Source: Oreohelix idahoensis (Eukaryota; Mollusca; Gastropoda; Stylommatophora; Oreohelicidae). Taken from it: 64,000 nt of DNA. The stretch lies in the NCBI GenBank assembly GCA_024509875.1, contig JAMPIV010000297.1, positions 62,001 through 126,000 of the forward strand, in the 5' to 3' direction. Positions 12,345-27,054 of the stretch are shown here, in pieces (position 1 is the first letter of the stretch; each line of letters opens with the position of its first letter). The notes beneath the pieces were generated by a model. That model had not been told where the DNA came from and ran no database searches. It saw only the letters and a program-made list of their open reading frames with translations. Made by a program: the position numbers and the translations under genes.

Positions 12345-12690
12345 AGACGAGTACTGTTTGGTTATATTTCAGGTTGGTGTTATCTGAGACAATAGACTGA
12401 AGTTATGTGAGACAATAGATTGAGTCCTAACAAGGACTGTTTTGGTTATATTTCAGTTGGTCTGAGATAATAGATTGAAGTTATAGGAGACAATAGGTTG
12501 AGTCCTAACAAGGACTGTTTTGGTTATATTTCAGTTGGTCTGAGATAATAGATTGAAGTTATAGGAGACAATAGGTTGAGTCCTAACAAGGACTGTTTTG
12601 GTTATATTTCAGTTGGTCTGAGATAATAGATTGAAGTTATAGACTGAAGTTATAGGAGACAATAGGTTGAAGTATGAGTCCTATTAGACT
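12345..12690. repeat. 78-bp tandem repeat, about four copies
   Basis: GAGTCCTAAC recurs at 12422, 12500 and 12578, so the period is exactly 78 bp. The outer copies are degenerate, and the last shows an internal duplication of the ATTGAAGTTATAG segment. Confidence 0.92.
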
Positions 12691-13456
12691 TCGTCTTCAT
12701 CAATCATATCAGGAAATACAATCATTATACCTAATGCCCCAAGATACAATCAGTAACCTGATACGTTCATATTGAAACAATTTATATAAAATATATACAG
12801 GTGTAGGTAGTATAAATGACACACAACAAATACAAACATATTATCTGCTGAAGGCCTATTTTCCTACAAGGTTATCGTAAATATATTTACCCTCTAAGAT
12901 TTAAACAGGCCAGTGACTCGACTAGGGAGCAGTCCGCTAGGTCAATGCACGCAGGTAAGCAATAAATCAAAGTTGACAGCTCCTCTTATTCAGTCGGTCG
13001 TCTCTCTGGCTTTTCGTGTCGGTGTTGCGTGTTTTTGCATAAAATTTCGCCCCATTATATAGGCAGGTGAAAGCGTTTGGTTGGTTCCTGGTGGGGCAAG
13101 CTGATTGGTTGTCTGCAGTTTGGTCTCATGCCTCGTACAGCCTAATTTTATTCTGTTTATTCCGCCATATTGCGTGACAAGATGGCCGCGACCCACATCC
13201 GAAAAAACAGGGCTTAAGTTTAATTTTATTCTGTCTCAGAGACTGGTGAACGGTGCTCGTTGATTGGCTGGGTTCTCGACATAGGGATTTAACTAAGAAG
13301 TGGGTTTACACAACTCGTTTCACGACAACTCCCACAGTTTAAATAAGCCTGTCTGGCTTTAATACAAGGTGATAATCTTTCCTAATAACATTTGTGGCAT
13401 GACACAACGGTTTAGTTTGGCGCCTTTCTGATGGTGCCTCTACGCATCAATAAGGC
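12691..13456. other. unassigned sequence
   Basis: Nothing recognisable. ORFs are short and without motifs. Confidence 0.5.
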
Positions 13457-13461
13457 ATACA

Positions 13462-15892
13462 TGTGGTAAAGTGGGATGTTATAAATATTTATAGGGGACT
13501 TAGTGTACTGACTGAGATCAGCTGTGAAGGTATATATATCTAATAAGAGTAGTGTATTATATATAACCTTACTTGCTGCCACATATGTATACCTCAGTCA
13601 GAATTATTCTGGAATAGTGTGATGACTACGTTATATGTCTAGGGTATGTGTATGATGAAGTGTAAGTCATAACAACAACAGACAGATAAACAATTTAATT
13701 TATTCCACCACACTTGACAACACTGTGACACTCACATACATAAAACACTCTATGAGGATATCTTAAAGGAGTCACTGATAACTTTTCAAATAACAATATG
13801 TATTCAGTGCTGTCATGAAGGTATATGTGTCCTGATTCAAATACAAATGGAACCAGGAATCACAATCAATTTTAATTACAAGTTATATGTACAGAATTTC
13901 TCAATATGAATCTTGTAGTGACATGTATTTTTAATAGTATCCTATGTGTGTCAGTGGTGTAGTAGTAATATGAGGTAATACTGGTTTTGTTTTGTTCAAG
14001 CTCTGTTGGTATTTGTCATCATGACTTCAATAGTTTGTCTTTATTGGAACTAGTATTGGAGATGTTCTCAGTTCCTGATATTAAAACAATTAAATTCCCC
14101 TCTTAATTGTATTTTACACTGTCATTTTAAGATGGGGGTACATAATGTTGAGCTCCATGGCCACACTCTCTTATCTTGAGTGATGACTGCAGAAAAAGGC
14201 TCCTCTGCTCGATAAGTTCTGGAGCCACCCCACTGGTTGCTATATGGACCAAGGAGTATGCTGTCCACCTCTGGCTTCAGCAAAGCTCTGACCAGGTACT
14301 GCTCAATAACGTTAAGACTACAGTCCCTGAAAACAAGAAGGATGTACCTTCTACGTCATAACTAATTTATACTCTCTTTCTACACTGAGCACAATACATC
14401 ACAAACATTGAGTTCAGAGCGTTAGGCCAACTGTCAGCTTCATCTGAAATACTTTATACCAGTATTTCCCTCCCTAATGGTTACTACGCCTCTGCAATTC
14501 CAGCATTATTTCTGTCTAATCAATAATCTAGGTGTCAGTGTACTGTTTGGCCATTCCATGCAGTTTTACTTTCCTCCGACACCTTCTGTTCAGGCTGGAG
14601 CATTATAGGCTTTACATCATGTTCGCTACTGAACTACACATATATACAGGCATAAATTAACAATTTACATTCAATTTTCATTAAAAGATATTGAATATTT
14701 CAAGCTTACCACAATTCATAGAATAATAAACAGTTTCGTTGACTGGCAATGGATATAGCACAACTCCGATCTGCCGGTGTTCCAGGCTTTATTTTATATA
14801 AAATATACACTGGTGCTCAACGTACTGCTTCTTAGTAGGTTTATTACAAGATGTGGCAATGAACAGACGCTCTGAATCAAGTATATTCGCAGCTCTACCC
14901 AATGAAACCACGTCTCCACATCTTTTCAAAAAAGTACCCCTTCTATTCGTTTCCCATAACAACACACGATAGTATTTATAGCCCGACCAATCGTGTTTAG
15001 TCTTATATTTGTTGCGCTCCAATCAATTAGGAGTTAACATGGTAGGCTATTTCCGTAACGTAAGGTTTTTTCAAACACGTTATAAAAAGATTTTATGAGC
15101 AGAAATGATTTCATGCTGTCAGGCATCCCCACTATTTTATTTTGGTTATAATTTATTAATTCCTAGACTATTTGCGTAACGTTTTACATATTCTTTGTCA
15201 GCAAGCCCTAAGGAACCCAAATATACAAATTTAAAAGAGCTAAGTGGCTGCGTTCAAAATATGCAATTTCTTCTACCTCCTGTTTCGAAGATGTGCTGTC
15301 TGGGTACTGTAATGTTTTCAAACGTAAACCCATCTAATGTCATCTTTTCTAATAAGCGTTTTTCAGGATTTTAAAACCTAACTCCGGGAAGGTTAGTGTT
15401 TTTATCACTGTCCGTCTGAAAAAAAGTTAGTGCATGTGGCCTTACACGCGTGATAGTAGTAATTGTATATCGCGTTACGCTTGTTGGGGGTGGCATTAAT
15501 AGCGAGACACGTGTTTAGTGTTGCATGCGTTCCTGATTTTCAGCCCTCCCTTCTTTCTATTTGAGTCCATCTGTTCGTTCGTTTTGGTAACGTAGTATAA
15601 TTAATGTTAGGATTAATTTAGGTCATTACGCAGTGTGCCTCTCAATGTTTTTCTTAGAAATGCAATACCCGTTTTAATGTGTTGTGGAAACGCTTGTATT
15701 TATGCAGTGGCTTATATTTAACGTGGAAACGTTACAATTTGCAGACGAAGCATAAAACAAAGGGGATTTCGAGTACTGTCATTGTGACAGCACTGTTCTT
15801 TACCATTCTTCTTCCTTTCTTTATTATATGTATTTATTAGGCTTTATATTTACCTGATAATTTATATATGTGGATTAGAATATTTCACGACA
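13462..15892 (+). mobile_element. solo LTR, 2.4-kb family, copy 1
   Basis: Begins TGTGGTAAAGTGGGATG and ends TTTCACGACA (TG...CA), 2431 bp. It is flanked by a perfect 5-bp duplication, ATACA, at 13457-13461 and 15893-15897. The same sequence occurs at 34613-37042 and 51879-54294, each with a different perfect 5-bp duplication. No internal retrotransposon coding lies within it. Strand is nominal, because no internal region shows which way the element was transcribed. Confidence 0.9.
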
Positions 15893-15897
15893 ATACA

Positions 15898-17439
15898 CAT
15901 TCAATAATACAGATACATATCAATAACAAGATTTATATAAATGTTTATCTTACCGCCTCAATGAAATAATACACAATTTGTAGGTTAACCGGCGATCAAT
16001 GGTCACATTCAGCTCGCCACTGATGCAGAACAGCGAAGGCACTGGTCATGTATCCCTTGCGTCTGAAGCTAACACTACTTGTGAGATTTTAATTTTTGAA
16101 TGGCAACTAATGCTGGTTTCAAATCGTTTTCATCACTCCTCTTAGTCTATTTTACCACAGCCAATCGAATTATGTTATGCCCACTAGCCTCTTTTTTTTT
16201 TCAAAATAAATTACACTTTCAAAAAGGTACCGTTCCACCCCCCTTTTTCCCCTACGGGCAAAGTTGGGCGAGGACTACAATGTGTATGTCTCTGTGTCTT
16301 CTCTTTACAATATTCTGTTATTATCTAATCGTTTTTACTGTAAAATATTATAACATTATGGGTAGTATTATCTTCTGATAAACAAATATTAGCATTTTAT
16401 TTGTCAACTGTCCTTGCTTTTATTTTATTATTCATCTAGGTTTCATTGGGCCATCCTTTCTCTCCCATTTTAGTATCACACTGCATAAGCTATCTTTTCA
16501 ATTATGCCTCCATGCAAATTCCCCACTTACATTTCTCTCTCGCTCGTTCGTTTTTTTCAAAACGACGCAACGCGTTAGGATTTCATCAGAAAATATTATC
16601 ACTGTATACAGGAAATGCGAGCCTGTCTGTGTGTTTATACTAATCGTATCCCTATCTAAGTGGTTATACATTCAAACTGCGCCACTAATGAACGGGGTAG
16701 GGCAGGCGGTGGGGTTTCCTCTCATTCAATAGCAGACACTACTGCTTTATTTAACTTTAACCTTTTTGGGAAAAAATATGCCCTTAGCAACAGCGTAACC
16801 ATGGCTTAGTAGTATTTTTTCAAACTTTCAACCACTCATTCGCGTTTAGTGTTAGACTAAGCAAGGGCTGTGACGTCAGCTGTCGCCTGTCGTCCTAGTT
16901 TGAAATTTAAAAAACCAACGCTTGTCAAGGTTGCATTTTCCTTCTCTCATTTCATTCCTCCGTTTCTTTTATTCTATCACTCCGTTTGAAACTAACTATG
17001 CATGTCGGTCTGTCAAAAGGCTTGTATTGTAGAGGAAATGGGTATTGCGGAGAGGGGAAAAGCTAACAGTTTTTGTGAATCGTTTACTATGGCGTACTGC
17101 TTGTTAGAACCAACCTGGCGGCGGGCTATGAAGACGATGTTGAACACAACCTCCCTACTTTATCTCTATAGTTTTTGAATTTATAAGCAGTAATATTTTA
17201 TATATTTGATCGGGGTATCAAGGATCGTACTACACTTTGTTTGAGAATTATTATATTTGTATACTTGGCTGATTACTTTGTATGCTTCATTTTTTTACTT
17301 TACACTTACTTTTTATATTTTTTGTCGATGTATTCATAGAACTTTACATAGGTGAATTCTTGTATGCGGATATTAGAACTATTCCGACCTCTTGTTTTTT
17401 GTTGATGTAATTAAAAAAAAAAAATATGTTATCATTTTT
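15898..17439 (+). other. presumed 3' internal non-coding region of Gyp-A
   Basis: No INT, RT or RNase H remains in any frame. Short frames at 16100-16378 and 16446-16643 carry no motif. Bounded on the right by a T-rich stretch and the polypurine tract. Confidence 0.4.
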
Positions 17440-17461
17440 TTCCCGGGGGATCAGTGTAGAC
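17440..17461 (+). promoter_or_regulatory. candidate polypurine tract of Gyp-A
   Basis: A run of T followed by CCCGGGGGATCAGTGTAGAC directly before the LTR start TGTTAAG. Gyp-B (T run then AAGGGGGAGTGATAAGG) and Gyp-C have the same arrangement. Confidence 0.5.
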
Positions 17462-18682
17462 TGTTAAGACAGATTTTAATATTTTGTAGTCAAGGGGAGT
17501 TTACACGTTGTAATACTTATATGTACAGGCCAGACGTTAGTTATCTTCATTGACTGGTTTAAAAATATTTGATCCAGAATTCTCTCGAACCTTTGAGATT
17601 GAGTTCAGTTTACGTTTCGCGGTTAGCCGCGCATGTGTGACTGTTTGAGCGGGACTGATATGCGGTATCCCGTGACAGTTCGATCTGGGCGTTTGACCGG
17701 ACTGGTCAGCCATGTTTTCTAACTGTGTGTTCGGGGAAGATATTTGTGGTGAGATAGAAACGTTGGAGACTCCCCGAGATATTTCTAAAGCCTAGGATAT
17801 CTGGCTAGTATTTATATTGTGCAATGTGTCTTAGATATTGTATTACCAGAGCAGAGGAGGTAAGAAGAATATTTATATTGCTTAAAGCCAGGAACTTATA
17901 CGGCTTATATATTGTATCGCCAGAGAAGGTGAAAAGGATATTTACATTGATTAAAAGCCAGGAACTTATACGGCTTATATATTGTATCGCCAGAGAAGGT
18001 GAAAAGGATATTTACATTGATTAAAAGCCAGGAACTTATACGGCTTATATATTGTATCGCCAGAGAAGGTGAAAAGGATATTTACATTGATTAAAAGCCA
18101 GGAACTTATACGGCTTATATATTGTATCGCCAGAGAAGGTGAAAAGGATATTTACATTGATTAAAAGCCAGGAACTTATACGGCTTATATATTGTATTGC
18201 CAGGGAAGGTGAAAAGAATATTTACTCGATGTTTTTTCCATGATGTGCTTTGAACTGTACCAGTGACAGTGAATTGTTTACAATGTGCCTATGTACTGTA
18301 TTACCAGGATGTTTACATTTGATGTGTCGCTTGTACCAGTATAATAAACAGTGTATAGACGTTTCAGACGTCCCTTCATTCTTCTGACTAGGAGGTTTAC
18401 CAGAGTTCGCAGTGTTACCTGTTATGTGCATTATGGTGTGTGATTGTTCGTGTTTGTTCCAGAACCACATGCATTCGCTTACTTTGATAGCTTCACACAC
18501 ACACACCCAGTCGGCCACCTGTAAGCCCGACCTGCTGATCACCTATATCAGCGCAGCACATAATAATAATAATATTTTCATTCTTCTGGAAGTACCCGGC
18601 GTTGCCCGGAGGTCTCACACCCTTCAACACTATAACTTCAACAGGGAGGCCAGAAATATATTTCCATACGCGCCCCTTATCA
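17462..18682 (+). repeat. 3' LTR of Gyp-A
   Basis: Starts TGTTAAGAC, like the TGTT starts of the Gyp-B, Gyp-C and 27055 LTRs, and ends CTTATCA, giving 1221 bp. The last 308 bp match the window start. A polyadenylation signal AATAAA lies at 18343-18348. The LTR holds a 70-bp tandem array at 17840-18223. The bases beside the two ends (TAGAC and TTGTC) do not match, which argues against a solo LTR and supports a 3' LTR whose partner is the LTR at the window start. Confidence 0.7.
17840..18223 (+). repeat. 70-bp tandem repeat inside the Gyp-A 3' LTR
   Basis: CGGCTTATAT recurs at 17901, 17971, 18041, 18111 and 18181, exactly 70 bp apart. The three central units look identical by eye; the first and last are diverged. 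Position in U3 upstream of AATAAA would suit a promoter or enhancer array. Confidence 0.95.
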
Positions 18683-20840
<2,158 letters not shown>

Positions 20841-21099
20841 AGTTAGGTCTATGTTTACGAATATACGCGCATCAGATACGATAAGAAACTCTGTACAGAG
20901 CGATAAAACAAGAGGCAGTCTGATCATCAGAAATAGTCCCCTCACGGGACACGCGTTTCGTCCCTTTATCTTCGTTACACTCTGAGGCTTTTTCTTCTTT
21001 ACACTCTGAGGGAGCAGCCAACTTCAGTCATGTCTCCCAAGTGTCCATCTCCTGTTGTCTTTTCCCACTTACGCTGGGAATTGAACCTACTCCACCTTG

Positions 21100-21530
21100 G
21101 TTGCAACTTTCACCTTCAATCAGTTGCTCCATGGCCAACACAATGCCCTTTCCACCGTTTCACCGAACCCATTAAGTGCCCTCGTTCTTGACTGTCTGTC
21201 ACACCCAATAGTTTCAGTAGATCATACATTGAGGCAGCCACTAGACTTCTTGCCCCTACCTCAACAGCTATAACTTTTGCTGCGAACCCAGCATGTCTCA
21301 AGTCCATGACCAGATCATTATACTTAGCCAATTTGAACGAGTGTTGCTTGTCTAATCTGGATTAAAATGGCACTGTCACCTCAGTCATTATAATCTGGTG
21401 TTTTCATTGAGGAGTGTAGTACTATATCTGGTCGTTTTCGAGATCTTCTAATCATTTCCAGGCATGTCCCTTGCCCAGGTAGATCTACCACTATCGCCCA
21501 GTCATTTGCACAGTCCTGAATAGACGGTAG
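21100..21530 (-). pseudogene. decayed non-LTR retrotransposon nuclease-like domain
   Basis: On the - strand, RPDIVLHSS is followed at the usual distance by TEVTVPF, LDKQHSFKLAKYNDLVMDLR and AVEVGARSLVAAS. This is the PD...E-X-T-V-P-F...K-KY...VEVG pattern of C-terminal nuclease-like regions in several animal non-LTR retrotransposon proteins. Stop codons interrupt the region between 21331 and 21420; the longest open part is 21331-21116. No RT is adjacent. Assignment rests on motif spacing only. Confidence 0.5.
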
Positions 21531-23118
21531 ACTTATATTTGGTTTATTATGTGCTGACTTTCCTGCTCTCAGAAAGTATGTATTTGTGGTACTCGGTCTG
21601 ACTGTGACATTATGGCTCGTTTGCTTTTTCGTTATTCCCTCTCATTACTTGGGATAGGTGATTATATATAAACACATTCTATCTTGAAAGACATTTTGAA
21701 GAGTGAGCGGGAAGTGTGATATAAGTAAACTGGGACAACACTTTACGGAAATCGCAATTCCATTTATGGAAAGTGGCTGGTTAAATTCTCAAACGTATCA
21801 GTCACGCAGGAAATTCCATAAGCACTACTCTATCATAACATGTACTTTGAATGCCATTGGTTTGGCAATTCGAGGTCATATACAATCGCTCTGATTGGGA
21901 GTTGCCTAGTAGTAGACAACAAGAGTGCGTGGGTGAAGTCTGAGACTTTTTAGACACACGGCACTGCATTCTCGAAATCGTCAAGTAGACAGCTCGGATT
22001 GAAGCCAGGAAACAATAGAAGAAAAGATTCTGACTTTATCTAGTATCGGACTTAGAGGAACACTTCTGAACACTACAGCAAGGAAACCCTAAGTTATTCA
22101 TACAGAAACCGGACTTAATCAGGACTTACTCACAAAGTCGCAGAGGGAGTGTTAATAGAACTAAATACTCCAACGTGTGTTCTAGGCATTTATATCAAGT
22201 TGCCAAGACTTTTTACCTGAGCAGGAAGTCTAAGATTTCTCATTTATTGAGGTGAGTTGTAACATATTTCTTTGAATTTGACATGTTTATACTTGCTAGT
22301 GGTGTTGAAGATTCATACTAGGCTGGTAACTTCAGCATGTGAAAAGGATACATTCATGAACCACCACAGCAAGCGCTGCTGATTGCTTCATGCTAGTTCT
22401 CACGGAAGAACCAAAAGCAGAGGTAACCCACGACTCCGAATGGAGCAGGGAATAAGTGATTACATCAACCTGTGCATATTTGTATATTATCATTTTGTGA
22501 ATGTATGTAAACTTTAATATGTTCCTTCAGGCACAATCACTTGCCGCTGTTCAGTCACACATTTTTCTTTAAATTAACTGAAATAATGGTGAGTTTTCAT
22601 CATGTCCTTGAGTAATATGATATACGCTCAGGGAGAGTAAACAATCTGAGAAAACAAACGGCTGACGGACAGCAAGAAAGGCGCCTGATTAACATTAGGA
22701 AAACACAGATTTGGCAGCGGAATTTGTTCTCTTATTCCCTCTAAAGTGTGTGATACCAGCGCGAGGCGCTCCGACTATTTGTGGTACGTCCCGGGAGACC
22801 ATTTGCTGTACTACCATTCTGTGGCTCAAAGCTTGTAATTGACACTTGAAACCTACTTTCCAGGGATTATGAAGATTCTTGCCTTGACCAGGAGCGGTTA
22901 CTTCCTGACTGATCTGGAAACGTGCCCCCACCACACAGACGAATCTTCGAAACCAGCAGCATCGGCACTTTAGCATTTTTGCAAATCCCATTTTTAGCCG
23001 GCTAAACAAAGAACTTTCTTTTCTAAAATTAAGCTTATGACAGCCGATATATTCCAGGATGAGAGTTACTTTTTATTAATCACCAGTTCTTATTTATTTA
23101 CAAGAGTTAAAGTTATTG
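21531..23118. other. unassigned sequence left of Gyp-B
   Basis: No recognisable element. ORFs at 21703-21894 and 22695-23009 lack motifs. Confidence 0.5.
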
Positions 23119-23123
23119 ATAAT

Positions 23124-24219
23124 TGTTGCGTACTTTTACATAGATGGCAGTCTTAGGTCCTGCCTGTGTTAAAAGGTTACGCACCATTCTTATGACAGGA
23201 ATATTATTTGTGCGTATGATTTATCACGCACGTGTGTGCACTATGTAGTGTATGAGAGACTCTTAGCGCACGGGTTTCTAAGATCTAGAGGATGACGTCA
23301 GAGAGTGATGTTGAAGGGTCAAGCCGGACTGATCGTCCGTAGTATATTGTATTGTGTCCCTGATGAATGGGAATTATTTCTATGGAGGACGACTGGTTTT
23401 CTTATCAGAAGCCAATGTCAAGATGTATATGTAAGTCTTGCACCCATGTGTTGATAAATAATCTTATTGATGATTTTAAGTGATGTCTCCACTCATTACT
23501 GGCATCTAGCTGGAGTCCTCATGGCAGGATTTCAAGAATGGATCAGATGAGCTGATAGTTTCACTTGTAAAAACGTAGTGGTAATCCTACGAGAGGAAAT
23601 ATTATTTAATATATTGCAAAATTGTATTACGAAGTGCCGACATCTCGGTCATGGCACGTATTGGAGAGGTTAGCCAAGGATAGTCGCTAACATGTATTTT
23701 ATCTTGATGTAGAAACGTGTGGATCTAATGTTTAATCAACTGTCTGAGCAGTCTATGGAAGAAGTTAATTGAGCAAGACAGTATATTTTGGATGCCTTAT
23801 CAAGTATTATAAAGATGTATATTAAGCCCGATGTCCTTGGAGAAGGTCAGCGGCCGATGCCTTAGAAACTATCATAAAGACAGATTAATTGTATGAACTT
23901 TAGTTTAGCGAGGAAGAATATTGATTATGGAACTGACTGGAAAGACGTATATTGCCATTAGGGACATTACGCCAGATTTTCACCATCCTGTTTTCTTATT
24001 GATCGTCCATGCATCAAACGTATCGTCTACTATTTCATATCGTGTTTGTATCCGTGAATAAATACATTGAACTTTAAAGACAAGCCTTTGCTGAATACTT
24101 CAGTTGATCAAAGTTCTATTGACATACTTGAAGTTCATTTTAGAATTCGCGTTATTGGCATGAACTGGCAGTATCACCTACCATCGTCAACACATTCAAA
24201 CACATAAACCAACTCAACA
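23124..24219 (+). repeat. 5' LTR of Gyp-B
   Basis: TGTTGCGTAC...CTCAACA, 1096 bp, same length as the 3' LTR at 32809-33904. AATAAA at 24057-24062 marks the likely R/polyadenylation region. A palindromic TGACGTCA (CRE/ATF-type) lies at 23293-23300. Seven mismatches to the 3' LTR were counted by eye, no indels. Confidence 0.96.
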
Positions 24220-24222
24220 ATA

Positions 24223-24240
24223 TGGCGGCACAGTGTGTCT
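24223..24240 (+). promoter_or_regulatory. candidate primer-binding site of Gyp-B
   Basis: TGGCGGCACAG begins 3 nt after the LTR end. Gyp-C has the same 3-nt spacing before its TGG. Primer tRNA not identified. Confidence 0.5.
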
Positions 24241-25266
24241 TGAATTACGCTGGATTCAATAAGGGAACGACCTCGTGTAGTCCTACAGTATACTGAGATA
24301 CGTGGATTTTCAAACTGTATACGTACTCCGGATAACGGTTTTCTCAAGGTCAAGGACTAAGTTGGACCTCATCTTTCAGTCCTCAGTGTTGAATACGAGC
24401 ATTGTATTACTCAAGAAGAAGTATTACGATTTCTCATACGTACACCTACGGAGACGAGGCATATTATTTTTTCTTGCGGGCGAGATAAGTATAAACGTAG
24501 TATCGTTTTTACACTGTATTGCTTTTAGCTGTGCCTCATCTTTTGATTATGTCCACATATTATTCATGTAAGTTGCTTGTTCTATGTTTTATGTTTATTG
24601 TGGGAGGTTGGGTATGTGAATTATGAAGGGAACATCCCAGGTTCATCTCAGGGCCTTTATAATTGTTCTATAAGTTTATTTGCAGACTTCCCGCAGTGGA
24701 ATGTTCCGACACCTGTGTGTCGAAGGATTCTAGGTCCACTGTGTCTGGTGGTCTGTGACACCTGACTGTTTAACTGTTTTGTCAAGTTTCATTGTAGTTT
24801 TCGTAGTTATTTTTATTCGTACCTTGGTTTTATGATGTATCTTGTTTGTAACATTCGTCCATTCTCACCTTACTATCGTTGAGTTTTTTTACAAACCTAT
24901 GTTTATACACTGTGTTGTCAATTGTCTTGTTTATTGGTCTATTGCAGTTATCATTGCACTCTTTGCAAAATTATTTCTTATTTTTTTCATTTTAACTTTT
25001 TTTCATTTCTGCAAATGTTTTCATTTGTCATTTACTATCTTGTCTTGTCATTATTGTCGTAATTGTCTATTGCTTTTGTCTTATCATAACATTACATTAC
25101 ATAACTTATTGTATTGATTAATAATATAATTGATAATTATATATGAATTGCTTACCGTTCTTGGACAGGAATGAGTACCACTCATTATAGTGATAAGGAA
25201 AACTAATCTACATTAATTAATTTTCATTTAACAAGGAAAAAGTAGAGTGACTACTTATTAATCATA
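24241..25266 (+). other. Gyp-B untranslated leader
   Basis: About 1.0 kb with no credible gene; T-rich 3' half with short hydrophobic frames. Ends just before the gag ATG. Confidence 0.7.
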
Positions 25267-27054
25267 ATGTATTCGCTAGATTATTTTATTAAACAAGCTA
25301 AAGCCCTTCAGATGATTCCTGAAGAGGTAAAAGCATTCGCGCTTTTAGAATATGAAAAGGCCCAGAAGTTAGAAACGCTAAGACTAGAAAATGTAAAATT
25401 TGAGGCAGAACAGAAAAGATTGGAGGCTGAAGAAAATGATAAAAAACTTAAATTTGAGGCAGAACAGAAAAGATTGGAGGCTGAAGAAATTGAGAAAAAA
25501 ATGAAATTAGCCGCTGAATTAGAGGAAAAACGATTTCAGCGTGAAACAGAACAGAAAAGATTGGAGGCTGAAGAAAACGAGAGAAAAGCTGCTGAAAAAG
25601 AAAGTCAACTCAGAATTGAAATGGAATGTAAGCAAAAGGAAATGGAACAGAGGAGATTGATAGCTGAAGAAAATACAAGAAAATATCAGCTTCAGGTTCA
25701 ACATGAACAAAAAATTAAGGAAATGGAATTTGAACAATTTAAATTAGCTCATGAAGCTAATTCTCAGAAAACTCATGAAGGCCAATCTTCATCTAGACAT
25801 GATAATTTTAGGGAAGTTCACCTAAAATTACACAAATTTAATCCACCATCCGACGACGTAATATTCTTTCTAGACAGATTTGAGGCCACTTGTAGGTCTT
25901 ATAACGTGGATAAAACACTATATTGTACATATTTATCCAGATTACTTACAGGGGATGCTATGGCGGTATATCATACAACTAGTGCTAATGAAAAAAATGA
26001 TTATGACGCACTTAGAGCCGCTCTTCTTAGAAAATATCAAATGACTGAAGATCAATACACATTGCGTTTTAAAACTATGTTACCACAATCAGGAAAGAAC
26101 TTCAGTGACTTTCTTTCCCAAATACGGCTGACCTTGGAAAGATGAATCGAATTGTCCAAGGTAGAAAAGTCTTATGACGGTCTTTTCGATTTATTGCTGC
26201 GCGATAAAGTTTTATCGTCAGTAAATCCTGCATTTCTTTCATTTTTGCATGAGCGTAAACCTTCTTCAATGAAAGAATTAGAAGAAAATTGTAAAAATTT
26301 CTGCACCGCTCACCCAAACATGGATATTAGTAATGCGCAGATAAAAAATGAGTTACCTGTTGCTTTCGCTATGCAACAGAAGAACGTTTCACGCCATCGT
26401 TCGATGAGTAACGATAGATACTTTAATAAGGGAAGTAATGACAATTTCAACTATGGTAATTTTTATGAGGGGAAACAATACCAGCAATCTGCTCCATTTA
26501 ATGTTTCTTGGGGCCAATCTCATAGATCACAAGATTTTGGTAACAATAATTTCAGATATAATCAAGGAAACAATAATAAACAAAATTGGCGATCACAATC
26601 ACAAAATCCTCAGAATATACAGGGTTCTTGGAATAGATCATTTGGCCAAAATCACAACAGTGAGGACAATAATTGGCGTACTCATCCAGATTTCAACTCA
26701 GGCAGAAATAGTAATTATAGCAATTTTAATGCCAATAGTCAGAATCGATCGCGACGAAGAGATAGATCTTCAAGCAATTCACGTCGACATGCTAATGTTG
26801 CTTTAAGAGATACGCAGGCTAACAATGAACAGGATAAAGATACTAATACGCATAATGCCATGTCTTGTTCTCTTGATTTTAATCAGGTGAAAGCTTGTTC
26901 CGAATGTACAACTCTTTTCCAGCCCAAGGCGATCACGACGCTGCAATGCGGACACATTTTGCCAAGTCTACCTGCAGTCTGCACGGCCACTTCTGCGTCA
27001 GTACACCAGGGACAGGGCTGTCTTAAATTTAATAAAGGATATGTAAATTCCATT
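25267..27054 (+). pseudogene. gag: Gyp-B Gag and start of protease, one nonsense codon
   Basis: Gag is the structural protein of the virus-like particle. The start is the ATG at 25267 (MYSLDYFIKQAKAL), conserved with the other three elements. Residues 15-165 form a Glu/Lys/Gln-rich coiled coil with repeated QKRLEAEE units. From about residue 185 comes a capsid-like region (FNPPSDDVIFFLDRFEA, LLRKYQMTED). A TGA at 26143-26145 replaces the Trp codon present in the other elements; the same frame then continues with IELSKVEKSYDG, LRDKVLSSVNPAF and FLHERKPSS. An Asn/Ser/Arg/Gln-rich tail follows, then C-S-E-C and L-Q-C-G-H (26896-26955), with no CCHC knuckle. Gag and protease share one frame. Coding is cut at 27054 by a solo LTR. 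Confidence 0.92.

Noticed and set aside
17840..18223. Regular 70-bp repeats as a possible CRISPR array
   Set aside because: Units are contiguous with no unique spacers, the setting is eukaryotic, and they sit in an LTR.
17462..18682. Gyp-A right LTR read as a solo LTR
   Set aside because: Flanking 5-mers do not match (TAGAC and TTGTC), a polypurine tract precedes it, and a partner LTR end with primer site lies at 1-326.
22695..23009. 104-aa - strand frame with several Cys
   Set aside because: No recognisable domain or neighbours and no support beyond being open.
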